DNA of 64,000 nucleotides from Actibacterium lipolyticum (lineage in GTDB: Bacteria; Pseudomonadota; Alphaproteobacteria; Rhodobacterales; Rhodobacteraceae): positions 1,302,001 to 1,366,000 of the forward strand of contig NZ_FXYE01000002.1 of NCBI RefSeq assembly GCF_900184935.1, in the 5' to 3' direction. The notes under the pieces are model-generated. The model had not been told where the DNA came from. It saw only the letters and a program-made list of their open reading frames with translations, and searched no databases. How positions within the stretch are numbered: the stretch's first letter is position 1; every line of letters begins with the position of its first letter. Made by a program: the position numbers and the translations under genes. Positions 1-8,048 of the stretch are shown in pieces.

Positions 1-143
1 ATGCGGGCGATCAGGCAGTCGGCCAGATGCTCTCCCTTACCGGGCACGGACAGCAGCCCGGCGGGCTTGTTCACGATCAAAAGCTCATGGTCCTGGTGCA
101 GGACATCAAGCGGCGTGTTCGGTGGGGTGTAGGTTTGGCTCAT
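1..143 (-). CDS. RluA-family pseudouridine synthase, N-terminal fragment
   Basis: Only the first 47 codons are present; the gene runs off the left edge. The start is the ATG whose complement lies at 141-143. The visible residues read through an acidic LDVLHQDHELLIVNKPAGLLS-like segment, and VNKPAG-LSVPG is the conserved opening of RluA/RluC/RluD enzymes, which isomerise uridine to pseudouridine in 23S rRNA or tRNA. The catalytic HRLD motif would lie beyond the edge. It follows the LysE gene by 11 bases on the same strand, so it may be the last gene of that run. Which RNA site it modifies cannot be told. Confidence 0.8.
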   Translation of the reverse strand, partial: MSQTYTPPNTPLDVLHQDHELLIVNKPAGLLSVPGKGEHLADCLIAR

Positions 144-154
144 GCGGCCACGGT

Positions 155-778
155 TTAGTCCAGCACCAGCCGAACGGCCAGCCCCCCAAACATCACCGAT
201 GAAATCCGGTTCAACAGACGGCCCTTTGTCGTGATGCGCCGCCCAAGCGCGCCAGCAAGGATGCCATAGCCACAGGTGATGATCGTGCCCGTTACAGAAA
301 AGATCGCCCCGAACAGCAGGATCTGCTGCCAAACCGGGCCAAGTGCCGGGTCCGCGAATTGCGGTAAAAAGGCCAAGACGAACAGCGCCACCTTTGGGTT
401 TAGCACGTTGGTCAGAAACCCCCGTCGCATGGCTGAAAGCGGGGTTTGTGCCCCTTGCCCTTCGGCCAGACCACCCTCGGCCCGCCATGCCTTTACCGCC
501 AGCCATGCCAGATACGCTGCCCCCGCCCATCGCAGTACGGTAAACGCCGCAGGATAAGCCGCCAGCAGGGCAGAAACACCAGCAGCAGCCAGTGCGATAT
601 GAACCAAACTGCCAAGGCCCACGCCCAGCCCCGCCAAACCACCGGCCCGTGGCCCGCCACGCAGCCCGCTGGCGGTTGTGAAAATCACATCGGCACCGGG
701 GGCAAGGTTCAACACGATCCCAGCAGCCCAAAACGCCAGATAGGTCGCGATCGGAATGGAGGCGATAAGTTCAAACAT
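155..778 (-). CDS. LysE/RhtB family amino-acid exporter (first copy)
   Basis: A 207-residue inner-membrane protein with the LysE/RhtB pattern: an N-terminal hydrophobic helix followed by LNLAPGADVIF (the family's conserved N-P-G-P region, here A-P-G-A), then about six membrane helices. Members export amino acids or related small metabolites; the substrate here is unknown. Its ATG shares one base with the stop of the GFA gene upstream (TGATG), so the two are probably translated together. A second, different LysE-type gene lies two genes upstream at 1157-1777. Confidence 0.88.
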   Translation of the reverse strand: MFELIASIPIATYLAFWAAGIVLNLAPGADVIFTTASGLRGGPRAGGLAGLGVGLGSLVHIALAAAGVSALLAAYPAAFTVLRWAGAAYLAWLAVKAWRAEGGLAEGQGAQTPLSAMRRGFLTNVLNPKVALFVLAFLPQFADPALGPVWQQILLFGAIFSVTGTIITCGYGILAGALGRRITTKGRLLNRISSVMFGGLAVRLVLD

Positions 779-1152
779 CAGCTGGCCTTTGGTGCGTCAT
801 CCGCGATCTCGTAATAATCGCCTTTGTCGCGGGTATAGATATGTTTTGACAGGCGCAGGCCCGTGTCTCCGTCAAGCGCGCCCATCGCGAATGACATCGT
901 GTCTTCGTCATCCTGTTTCCAGAACAGGAACGACCCGCAGGTTCCGCAAAACCCTCGCTTTGCGGTGTCGCTGGCTCTGAACCACTTTAGCCCCTGCCCC
1001 GCGATTTTGATCTGTTCGACGGGTGCATAGGATGAAGACCACACATGCCCCGACTGTTTGCGACACTGCCCGCAATGACAGATCGACGGCCCGGGCACAT
1101 CGCCAGAAACGGTGAAAGAAATGCCGCCGCACAGGCAAGACCCCTTTAGCAT
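778..1152 (-). CDS. GFA-family (Gfa-like) zinc-binding protein
   Basis: A 124-residue cytosolic protein of the glutathione-dependent formaldehyde-activating enzyme (GFA, CENP-V) superfamily. The zinc ligands are visible: C6-x-C8, C25-x-C27-x2-C30 and C69-x2-C72. The start MLKGSCLCGG at 1152 puts the first cysteine pair at the usual distance from the N-terminus. Many such proteins are annotated as glutathione-dependent formaldehyde-activating, but most have no proven substrate. It sits between two LysE exporters, four bases after one and overlapping the other. Confidence 0.85.
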   Translation of the reverse strand: MLKGSCLCGGISFTVSGDVPGPSICHCGQCRKQSGHVWSSSYAPVEQIKIAGQGLKWFRASDTAKRGFCGTCGSFLFWKQDDEDTMSFAMGALDGDTGLRLSKHIYTRDKGDYYEIADDAPKAS

Positions 1153-1156
1153 TCGC

Positions 1157-1777
1157 TTATCCCTTCGTCGGCGTGGTGCTGGCCCCCAACAAAACGCCAT
1201 AGACCACAAAACAAAGCGCCATAACGCGCCGGAACCATTTGTTCAGCACCGCACCCAGCGCCAACCGGCCAAGCCCCGCGCCAAGGGCCGTGTAGCCGGT
1301 ATAGGAAAGGGCGGTGATCGTCAGCGCTGTTGGCACGATCAGGCTCATCTGATCCCAGATGGGCGTGTCTGTCTGCACGAATTGCGAAAACGCCGCCAGA
1401 TAGCCCGCCACGCTTTTGGCATTGATCGTGGCAATCATGAACGCCTTGCGATAGATCGAACCACCAGTTGCGACCCGCGGCTGGACCGCGATGGACGCGT
1501 TAAGCCAGCCCCGTATTCCAAGCCAAATCAGAAACGCCGCCCCAGCCAGTTTCATCCAGAAAAACAGCGTGGGCGATGCCGCGATAATGGCCGTTATCCC
1601 GGCAGCGGACAGCGTTAAGAACAAGCAGGCTTGGGTCAGAATACCCAGCACCCCCCATAACGCGCGGCGGAAACCAAAGCTCATGCCGTTGGTGATGCAG
1701 TTCACCGCGTTCGGCCCCGGCGTGGTCACAAATACCACCCAGAACAACGCGAACACCGTCCAGCCCTGAAGGGTCAT
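1157..1777 (-). CDS. LysE/RhtB family amino-acid exporter (second copy)
   Basis: A 206-residue membrane protein with the canonical TTPGPNAVN motif after the first helix, diagnostic of LysE/RhtB carriers. Six hydrophobic segments can be traced. Its ATG overlaps the stop codon of the GAF-domain gene upstream by four bases (ATGA), an arrangement for translational coupling. It differs clearly in sequence from the copy at 155-778, so the pair looks like two family members rather than a recent duplication. Substrate unknown. Confidence 0.88.
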   Translation of the reverse strand: MTLQGWTVFALFWVVFVTTPGPNAVNCITNGMSFGFRRALWGVLGILTQACLFLTLSAAGITAIIAASPTLFFWMKLAGAAFLIWLGIRGWLNASIAVQPRVATGGSIYRKAFMIATINAKSVAGYLAAFSQFVQTDTPIWDQMSLIVPTALTITALSYTGYTALGAGLGRLALGAVLNKWFRRVMALCFVVYGVLLGASTTPTKG

Positions 1778-2241
1778 AGCGACACCTCGACCTTCGCAAA
1801 GGTGCGATCAAGGATGGATTGCAGCTGCGCGGCGTCCTGGGTCGTGAAGGCGCTTGGCTGGTCGCTGTCGATGTCCAGAACCGCCAGCAACGCCCCCTGT
1901 TCATTGCGCACCGGCAGAACGATTTCAGAACGCGTAGAGCTGGCGCAAGCAATGTGGCCAGGGAACGCATCAACATCGGCGACCAACTGCACCTCGCCCG
2001 TGCGGGCGGCCGCGCCGCAAACGCCGCGCGAAAACGGGATGACAAGGCAGCCATGCCCACCCTGATAAGGCCCGATCTTTAGCGTTTCATCACCCACATT
2101 GCGGTAAAACCCTGTCCAGTCGAACCGGTCATCCGCATGGTGAACCTCGCACGCGATGGTTGCCATAAGGGAAACGGCATCAGCCTCCCCTTCAGTCAGG
2201 GAGGCGATGGTTTTCGCCAAGGTTGCGTAATCGACCCTCAT
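1774..2241 (-). CDS. GAF-domain protein, free methionine-(R)-sulfoxide reductase type
   Basis: A 155-residue single GAF domain matching the fRMsr (E. coli MsrC/YebR) family, which reduces free methionine-R-sulfoxide using thioredoxin. All three family cysteines are visible: C65 in GGHGCLVIP, C75 in RGVCGAA and C99 in GHIACAS, followed by SEIVLPV and LDIDSD, so the redox-active site looks intact. The ATG overlaps the thiolase stop by four bases and its own stop overlaps the next LysE start by four, placing it inside one tight operon. Confidence 0.85.
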   Translation of the reverse strand: MRVDYATLAKTIASLTEGEADAVSLMATIACEVHHADDRFDWTGFYRNVGDETLKIGPYQGGHGCLVIPFSRGVCGAAARTGEVQLVADVDAFPGHIACASSTRSEIVLPVRNEQGALLAVLDIDSDQPSAFTTQDAAQLQSILDRTFAKVEVSL

Positions 2242-3410
2242 GGGCGCTCAATCGCGATCGCTGTGCCTTCACCGCCGCCGATGCAAATGGCCGCAACGCC
2301 TCGTTTCAGGCCGCGCTTTTCAAGGGCGTTCAGCAGGGTCACGATGATGCGCGCGCCCGATGCCCCGATGGGATGACCCAACGCACAGGCACCGCCGTTC
2401 ACGTTCACGATGTCGCGCGGCAGGCCCATTTCGTGCATGAAGGCCATGGGGACGACGGCAAATGCCTCGTTCACCTCCCACAGATCAACGTCGCTGACAC
2501 TCCAACCGATCCGATCCAGCAGCTTTTTCGCGGCGGGTACGGGGGCAGTGGTGAAAAGCCCCGGCGCCTGCGCGTGCGAGGCGTGGCCAACAATGCGCGC
2601 ACGGACCGGCAGGTCACGTTCAGCGGCCACCGCCCCTGTTGCCAAAACCAGTGCCGCCGCGCCATCCGAAATGGACGACGAGTTGGCAGGTGTGACCGTG
2701 CCATCCTTGCGGAAAGCCGGTTTCAGATGCGGAATCTTTTCGGGGCGCGCGTTGCCCGGCTGCTCATCCTCGGCGACAACGGTGTCGCCTTTGCGGGTGC
2801 TAACCGTCACGGCGGTGATTTCGCCGTCAAACGCACCGGTTTTCTGTGCCTCCAGTGCGTTGGACAAAGACTTAAGCGCGTATTCATCCTGCGCCTCGCG
2901 GGTGAACTGAAACGCCTCGGCGCAGTCTTCGGCGAAGGTACCCATAAGGCGGCCCTTGTCGTAGGCGTCTTCCAGACCATCAAGGAACATGTGATCAATC
3001 ACCTGCCCGTGCCCGATCCGCGCGCCGCCGCGCATTTTGGGCAGCAGATAGGGCGCGTTTGTCATGCTTTCCATGCCACCAGCGACCATAAGGCCCGTCT
3101 GCCCCAGCGCCAGTTGGTCATGCGCCATCATCACGGTTTTCATGCCGGAACCGCACATCTTGTTCAACGTGGTCGCGGGGACCTCTTCCCCCAGGCCAGC
3201 TTTGAAACCGGCTTGGCGTGCGGGAGCCTGACCAATGCCAGCGGGCAAAACGCAGCCCATCAACACCTCTTCGACGGTGGTGACACCTGCGCCATCAAGC
3301 GCGCCCTTTATTGCGGCCCCGCCCAGCGTGGGGGCATCGACCCCATCAAACGCACCTTGAAACCCCGCCATCGGTGTACGCGCCGCGCCGCAGATCACCA
3401 CGTCATTCAT
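2238..3410 (-). CDS. Acetyl-CoA acetyltransferase (thiolase)
   Basis: A 390-residue thiolase. The nucleophilic cysteine is C86 in LNKMCGSGM, the catalytic histidine is H346 in GGACALGHPIGASG, and the second catalytic cysteine is C376 in AAICIGGGEG. The length fits biosynthetic thiolases of the PhaA/AtoB type that make acetoacetyl-CoA, though a degradative role cannot be excluded. I chose the ATG at 3410 (MNDVVICGAARTP) because the family homology starts there. It is the first gene of a minus-strand run with overlapping neighbours. No phaB or phaC gene is adjacent. Confidence 0.92.
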   Translation of the reverse strand: MNDVVICGAARTPMAGFQGAFDGVDAPTLGGAAIKGALDGAGVTTVEEVLMGCVLPAGIGQAPARQAGFKAGLGEEVPATTLNKMCGSGMKTVMMAHDQLALGQTGLMVAGGMESMTNAPYLLPKMRGGARIGHGQVIDHMFLDGLEDAYDKGRLMGTFAEDCAEAFQFTREAQDEYALKSLSNALEAQKTGAFDGEITAVTVSTRKGDTVVAEDEQPGNARPEKIPHLKPAFRKDGTVTPANSSSISDGAAALVLATGAVAAERDLPVRARIVGHASHAQAPGLFTTAPVPAAKKLLDRIGWSVSDVDLWEVNEAFAVVPMAFMHEMGLPRDIVNVNGGACALGHPIGASGARIIVTLLNALEKRGLKRGVAAICIGGGEGTAIAIERP

Positions 3411-3499
3411 TCTGTGTCCTCCCAAGACTCACCCACCATGGATACCGAATGGTAACGAATGGCGTCTAGCGTTTGTCAAAAGATATGCAGGAGTCAGTG

Positions 3500-3844
3500 A
3501 TGGACCTTCAAGCGGAAGTGCGCGATCAGGCGCTTGTCGTCGCCGTTCAGGAAAACCGCGTGGACGCAGCGGTGGCAATTCAGTTCAAAGACAAAATGCG
3601 AGAGGTCACCGCCACCCCGCATGAACGTGTGGTGATGGACCTGTCTCTGGTCGATTTTCTGGACAGTAGCGGGCTTGGCGCCGTGGTTGCCGTGATGAAG
3701 TTCCTCGCGCCCGGGCGTAAACTTGAACTGGCCGGGCTAACGCCAACCGTCGCCAAGGTGTTTCGCCTGACCCGAATGGACACCGTGTTCACCTTACACG
3801 ACACCATCGAAAGCGCCTTTTCCGGCGATGCAGACGCCGCATGA
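3500..3844 (+). CDS. STAS-domain anti-sigma factor antagonist
   Basis: A 114-residue stand-alone STAS domain. The phosphorylatable site DSSGLG (S57/S58) matches the SpoIIAA/RsbV motif, whose serine is phosphorylated by a partner kinase. The ATG at 3500 has AGGAG six bases upstream, a better start than the in-frame ATG at 3485. The stop overlaps the ATG of the kinase-like gene by four bases, so the two form a classic partner-switch pair. No sigma factor or PP2C phosphatase is adjacent, so the output is unknown. Confidence 0.9.
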   Translation: MDLQAEVRDQALVVAVQENRVDAAVAIQFKDKMREVTATPHERVVMDLSLVDFLDSSGLGAVVAVMKFLAPGRKLELAGLTPTVAKVFRLTRMDTVFTLHDTIESAFSGDADAA

Positions 3845-4323
3845 CCACGGCGAATGGCGGGTGCGGGTTCAAACTGTGTTTCGCAGGAGAGCCCTTTTCG
3901 GTTCGTGACGCTTTGGGTCAGGTGACAAACTGGCTGAAAGATCGCGACGTTTGTGAAGAAACCAGAGGCTCGGTCGAACTGGTCCTTGCTGAGGTGTTGA
4001 ACAACATCTCAGAGCATGCCTACCGCGGAGATCAGCCGGGCCCGGTAGAACTGTCTTTGACGTGCTGTCCATCCGCCGTCTGTCTTTGCCTGCGCGATCA
4101 AGGGCACGAAATGCCCGAGGGCAGCCTGCCATCAGGCGCAGCACCGGACGTCAACAAACAGACGCAGGATTTGCCGGAAGGCGGGTTTGGGTGGTTTCTG
4201 ATAAATACGCTGACCCATGACCTGCGATATTGCCGCGAGGCCGGGCGAAACTGCCTAAGCTTCAAGATGGCGCTGGATATGCCCGCCGACACCGTGCGCG
4301 GGGCCGCAAATCCGCCACAATGA
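3841..4323 (+). CDS. RsbW/SpoIIAB-type ATP-binding anti-sigma regulator
   Basis: A 160-residue HATPase domain of the anti-sigma serine kinase group. The N-box is visible as VLAEVLNNISEHAY (E51, N54-N55, E58), and a later DQGHEMP / GGFGWFLI region corresponds to the G1 and G2 nucleotide-binding boxes. It overlaps the STAS gene by four bases and probably phosphorylates or binds that protein. The target of the switch (sigma factor, or another effector) is not in the window. A 12-base inverted repeat follows 57 bases downstream. Confidence 0.86.
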   Translation: MTTANGGCGFKLCFAGEPFSVRDALGQVTNWLKDRDVCEETRGSVELVLAEVLNNISEHAYRGDQPGPVELSLTCCPSAVCLCLRDQGHEMPEGSLPSGAAPDVNKQTQDLPEGGFGWFLINTLTHDLRYCREAGRNCLSFKMALDMPADTVRGAANPPQ

Positions 4324-4380
4324 CTCCTTATCGCCGCCCGATTACCAAGTAATATTAGGGTTGTAGCTGCTTTAGGCTTC

Positions 4381-4426
4381 CCTCGGCGTCACGTCAACAG
4401 CCCCCACCCAGTTCGTGACGCCGAGG
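4381..4426. repeat. Perfect 12-base inverted repeat with 22-base loop
   Basis: Arms CCTCGGCGTCAC (4381-4392) and GTGACGCCGAGG (4415-4426) are exact reverse complements. It lies 57 bases after the anti-sigma gene and 86 bases before the gamma-glutamyltransferase gene. There is no T-run after it on either strand (TATAATTCCCC on the plus side), so it may be a weak or factor-assisted terminator, or a protein-binding site or RNA structure. Function is not decided by the sequence. Confidence 0.6.
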
Positions 4427-4512
4427 TATAATTCCCCCCCGAAAAATCATCATTGGCATCCGCGTCGCCGCGACCTACTGTTATTGTCTGACAATTGACA
4501 GGGGATGGTTAG

Positions 4513-6093
4513 ATGCGGGATTTTCACCTTCCGGGGCGCTCGCCCGTATTTGCGGGAAATGGCATGTGTGCAACGTCACACCCCTTGGCCGCGAAGGTTG
4601 CTATCCAAATGCTGGAAGCTGGCGGTAACGCCGTTGACGCCGCGATTGCAGGGGCTGTCCTTCTGGGTATTTGCGAACCGCAGATGACTGGCATTGGGGG
4701 CGACTGCTTTGTTCTGCTGAAACCCGCCGGAAGCGAAGATATCGTTGCGCTGAACGGATCGGGCCGCGCCCCTGCCGCCCTATCCGCCGCCGAAATGCGC
4801 GAACGCGGGCTGACCACCATTCCCCTTGGCGGGCCAGAGGCCGTGACGATTCCCGGCGCGATTGATGCGTTCTGCCGCTTGTCCAAAGACTGGGGCAAGA
4901 TCGGGCTGAAAGCCTCGCTTGCGCCTGCGATCCATTATGCCCAAGCGGGCGTTCCCGTCGCCCCGCGCACCGCGTTTGACTGGGCCGAAGCGAAAGGCAG
5001 CCTTAAGGGCGCGGCGCGCGACTACTTTCTTTTGAACGGCAAGGTGCCCACCCCCGGCCAAACTTTCCGCGCCCCCGGTCAGGCAGAGGTCCTGCGCCGC
5101 ATCGCCATGGACGGGCGCGAGGGGTTTTACGAAGGCGAAGTTGCCGAAGACATGGTCAATTCGCTTAACGCGCTTGGCGGGGTGCATACGCTGGACGATT
5201 TCGCCAACACCGCCTGCGATTACACGCAGCCAATCAGCGGCACCTATAAAGAGGTGGAGTTGGTCGAACATCCACCCAACGGCCAAGGTGCAACCGCAAT
5301 TCTGATGGCGAACATGCTGGCGCAGTTTGACCTGCCCAGCATGGACCCGTTCGGTGCCCAACGCGCCCATATTGAGGCTGAGGTTGCCAAGCTGGCCTAT
5401 GATGCCCGCAACCGGTTTATCGCAGACGCAGACCACATCACCCGGCTGGATCACATGCTGGCCCCTGAAACGGCCACCAAACTGGCCGCGCTGATCGATC
5501 CGAAGCGGGCAATGGAAAACCCGTCTGTGATAAGCGAGGCCGTGCATAAGGAAACCATCTATCTAACGGTTGTCGATAAAGACCGGATGGCGGTTTCGCT
5601 GATTTATTCGGTGTTCCACAGCTTTGGCTCGGGCCTTGCGTCTGACAAATTCGGGATCAACTTCCAAAACCGCGGTGCGGGCTTCACCTTGGAAGACGGG
5701 CACCCGAACGAAGCCATCGGCGGCAAACGCCCGATGCACACGATCATCCCCGGCATGGTGAAAAAAGACGGAAAGGTCATCATGCCCTTCGGTGTCATGG
5801 GCGGCGCCTATCAACCCAACGGACATGCGCGCTTCCTGACCAATGTGGTGGATTACGGCATGCACCCCCAAGCCGCGATTGACGCCCCGCGCAGCTTTTC
5901 AGACGCGGGCAACATGCAGGTCGAACGCGGATATTCCGACGCCGTTCGTGCCGAATTGGCCGAAATGGGCCATTCGGTTTCGATCCCCAAGACGGCAATC
6001 GGCGGGGCTCAGGCAATTCTGATCGATCCGGAAACGGGTGTTTTGCAAGGCGGGTCGGACCCGCGCAAGGATGGCTGCGCGCTGGGGTATTAA
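4513..6093 (+). CDS. Gamma-glutamyltransferase-family protein
   Basis: A 526-residue Ntn-hydrolase of the gamma-glutamyltransferase family. The N-terminal block (CATSHPLAA, GGNAVDAAIAG, TGIGGDCFVLL) is the family signature. The maturation site is near residues 347-355 (ETIYLTVVD), where the threonine that becomes the new N-terminus after autocleavage should lie; the context resembles the divergent YwrD-like branch more than E. coli Ggt (TTHYSVVD). No signal peptide is visible, unlike periplasmic Ggt. Later blocks GGKRPMHTIIP and QVERGYSD also fit. It may act on gamma-glutamyl compounds or acylated beta-lactam-like substrates in the cytosol; the substrate is unknown. Confidence 0.87.
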   Translation: MRDFHLPGRSPVFAGNGMCATSHPLAAKVAIQMLEAGGNAVDAAIAGAVLLGICEPQMTGIGGDCFVLLKPAGSEDIVALNGSGRAPAALSAAEMRERGLTTIPLGGPEAVTIPGAIDAFCRLSKDWGKIGLKASLAPAIHYAQAGVPVAPRTAFDWAEAKGSLKGAARDYFLLNGKVPTPGQTFRAPGQAEVLRRIAMDGREGFYEGEVAEDMVNSLNALGGVHTLDDFANTACDYTQPISGTYKEVELVEHPPNGQGATAILMANMLAQFDLPSMDPFGAQRAHIEAEVAKLAYDARNRFIADADHITRLDHMLAPETATKLAALIDPKRAMENPSVISEAVHKETIYLTVVDKDRMAVSLIYSVFHSFGSGLASDKFGINFQNRGAGFTLEDGHPNEAIGGKRPMHTIIPGMVKKDGKVIMPFGVMGGAYQPNGHARFLTNVVDYGMHPQAAIDAPRSFSDAGNMQVERGYSDAVRAELAEMGHSVSIPKTAIGGAQAILIDPETGVLQGGSDPRKDGCALGY

Positions 6094-6102
6094 CCCCGGC
6101 GT

Positions 6103-6429
6103 TTAGTTCAGTTGGAACTGAAGCGGATAAAGGCCATCTTCGAAATCCCCGAACAGGTCGGGCAGATCGGGGTGGTCCACCGGTTCGCCCGTTTCATCGG
6201 GCAACAGGTTTTGTTCGGAAACGTAAGCCACGTAATAGCTTTGGTCGTTTTCGGCCAGCAGGTGATAAAACGGCTGATCCTTCGACGGGCGGCTATCTTC
6301 GGGGATCGCATCGTACCATTCTTCGGTATTTGAAAACATCGCATCGACATCGAACACGACACCACGGAACGGATGCTTCCGATGACGGAGCACCTGACCT
6401 AGGTGATATTTGGCGTTCGACTTCAGCAT
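6103..6429 (-). CDS. hspQ: Heat shock protein HspQ
   Basis: A 108-residue protein of the HspQ (YccV, hemimethylated-DNA-binding) family, seen from KYHLGQVLRHRKHPFRGVVF and the later WYDAIPEDSRPSKDQPFYHL block. HspQ is a small heat-shock-induced factor that enhances Lon protease and, in E. coli, affects DnaA stability. The start ATG at 6429 gives the family length. It converges on the gamma-glutamyltransferase gene with a gap of nine bases and is transcribed alone. Confidence 0.92.
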   Translation of the reverse strand: MLKSNAKYHLGQVLRHRKHPFRGVVFDVDAMFSNTEEWYDAIPEDSRPSKDQPFYHLLAENDQSYYVAYVSEQNLLPDETGEPVDHPDLPDLFGDFEDGLYPLQFQLN

Positions 6430-6514
6430 GACGTTGCAACCCCTACACTTCTTTAGTTATCCCTCGTCCAGTGCAATGTCCATGCGGGCGGGCCGAATTT
6501 AAGGGAAACAGTTT

Positions 6515-7396
6515 GTGAACCTCGTCCTTACAGTTCTAGAAATCGTTGCGCCAGTCTTCCTGTTGGCGGCGGTCGGCTTTACTTGGGTGAAACTGGGTTT
6601 TGAGTACCGCGTGGAGTTCGTCACGCGCCTTGCGATGACGCTTTCGGTGCCCTGCCTGATCTTCACCGCGCTGATGAAAACACAGATCGATCCGCAGGCG
6701 TTGACCACTTTGTCACTCGCCGCGTTCGCGGCTTATGCGGCCGTTGCAGCACTGACTTTGACCTTGGTGGCACTGGCCGGCGTCGACCGGCGCACCTATC
6801 TGGCCCCACTGATCTTTGGCAATACTGGCAACATGGGGCTTCCGCTTGCGCTGTTCGCTTTTGGCGAAATCGGGCTTGGTTATGCGGTTGTCGTGTTTGC
6901 GGTCATGGCCATCCTTTCGTTCACCATCGGCGTTTGGCTTGTGTCAGGCGGCGGGTCACCCCTGAAGGTGGTGAAAGAGCCGCTTGTCGCCGCAACGGCG
7001 CTTGGTGGCATCTTTCTGTGGCAGGGCTGGCAAACACCGACCTTCCTAACCAACACTCTGGAACTGATCGGGCAGATGGCGATTCCCGTCATGCTGATCA
7101 CACTTGGCGTTGCCGTGGCGCGCCTTAAGGCCAGCCACCTTTCGCTTTCGCTGTGGCTTTCGCTGGCCAAAGTCGCCGTCTGCGTGGGCGCGGCATGGGG
7201 CGTGGGCCGCTGGTTCGGCCTTGCGCCCGAACCGTTTGCGGTTCTTGTCCTACAAGTTTCGACGCCGGTGGCAGTCACGTCCTATCTTCTGGCGGAAAAA
7301 TACGAGGCCGACTCTGAAGCAGTTGCTGGTCTTGTCGTCGTTTCAACCCTGCTTTCGGTGGCAACAATCCCCCTAACCCTCGCATTTTTGATCTGA
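6515..7396 (+). CDS. AEC-family (auxin efflux carrier-like) transporter
   Basis: A 293-residue membrane protein with about ten hydrophobic helices and the conserved GNTGNMGLPLALFAFGE segment in the middle, typical of bacterial AEC carriers, which move small organic acids such as malate or malonate. The start is a GTG at 6515 with AAGGGA eight bases upstream. It is transcribed away from hspQ with an 85-base gap and no obvious operon partner. Substrate unknown. Confidence 0.88.
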   Translation: MNLVLTVLEIVAPVFLLAAVGFTWVKLGFEYRVEFVTRLAMTLSVPCLIFTALMKTQIDPQALTTLSLAAFAAYAAVAALTLTLVALAGVDRRTYLAPLIFGNTGNMGLPLALFAFGEIGLGYAVVVFAVMAILSFTIGVWLVSGGGSPLKVVKEPLVAATALGGIFLWQGWQTPTFLTNTLELIGQMAIPVMLITLGVAVARLKASHLSLSLWLSLAKVAVCVGAAWGVGRWFGLAPEPFAVLVLQVSTPVAVTSYLLAEKYEADSEAVAGLVVVSTLLSVATIPLTLAFLI

Positions 7397-7469
7397 TCGC
7401 AAATGTTCCCCGTTCCAACGCGCGGTTTTTTTGCGTATTCTAGAAAAAAACAAAGAATGCGAGAGGCAG

Positions 7470-8048
7470 ATGAGCAGACTCCTTCGCGTAGGCCTATTGG
7501 TCTTGCTTGCCGGTTGCGGCGGCGGTGGTGACAAGTCGTCACCCCGAAATCTTGATGATGCGTGCAGCATTGTCAGTCAGCGTCCGGCGTATCTTCGGGC
7601 CATGAAAAAGACGGAGCGCCGCTGGAACGTGCCGACGCATGTTCAGATGGCGACCATCTATCAGGAAAGCAAATTTGACGGCGATGCACGCACGCCGGTC
7701 AAATATGTGCTGGGCGTCATTCCGATGGGGCGGCAAAGCTCTGCGTTTGGATATGCGCAGGCGCTGGATGGTACATGGGATGAATACAAACAGGCGACGG
7801 GCAATCGTGGCGCGCGCCGTGATCGCATCGATGACGCGACCGACTTTATGGGTTGGTACATGAACCTAACGCGTCAGCGTAACGGCATTCCACTGACCGA
7901 TGCCCGCAACCAATACCTTGCCTATCATGAAGGGCACACTGGGTATTCGCGCGGCACCTATAACAGCAAAAGCTGGCTGGTGCGCGTGGCCGACGATATC
8001 GGCCGACGCTCTGAAACCTATCGCAACCAGCTTAGACGCTGCCGTTAA
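7470..8048 (+). CDS. SLT-like (lysozyme-fold) lipoprotein
   Basis: A 192-residue predicted lipoprotein: the signal peptide ends in the lipobox LLAGC (C16), followed by a Gly-rich linker. The rest resembles a soluble lytic transglycosylase domain, with the likely catalytic glutamate E66 in ATIYQESKF and a later YLAYHEGHTGY block typical of this lipoprotein group. It would act on peptidoglycan from the inner leaflet of the outer membrane or the inner membrane. The ATG at 7470 is chosen over an upstream in-frame start at 7431 because the signal peptide begins there. Its TAA overlaps the lolA TAA in opposite direction. Confidence 0.86.
   Translation: MSRLLRVGLLVLLAGCGGGGDKSSPRNLDDACSIVSQRPAYLRAMKKTERRWNVPTHVQMATIYQESKFDGDARTPVKYVLGVIPMGRQSSAFGYAQALDGTWDEYKQATGNRGARRDRIDDATDFMGWYMNLTRQRNGIPLTDARNQYLAYHEGHTGYSRGTYNSKSWLVRVADDIGRRSETYRNQLRRCR

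Noticed and set aside
2223-3455. A 410-codon plus-strand frame opposite the thiolase
   Set aside because: The thiolase active sites on the minus strand are clear, and the plus frame has no recognisable domain.
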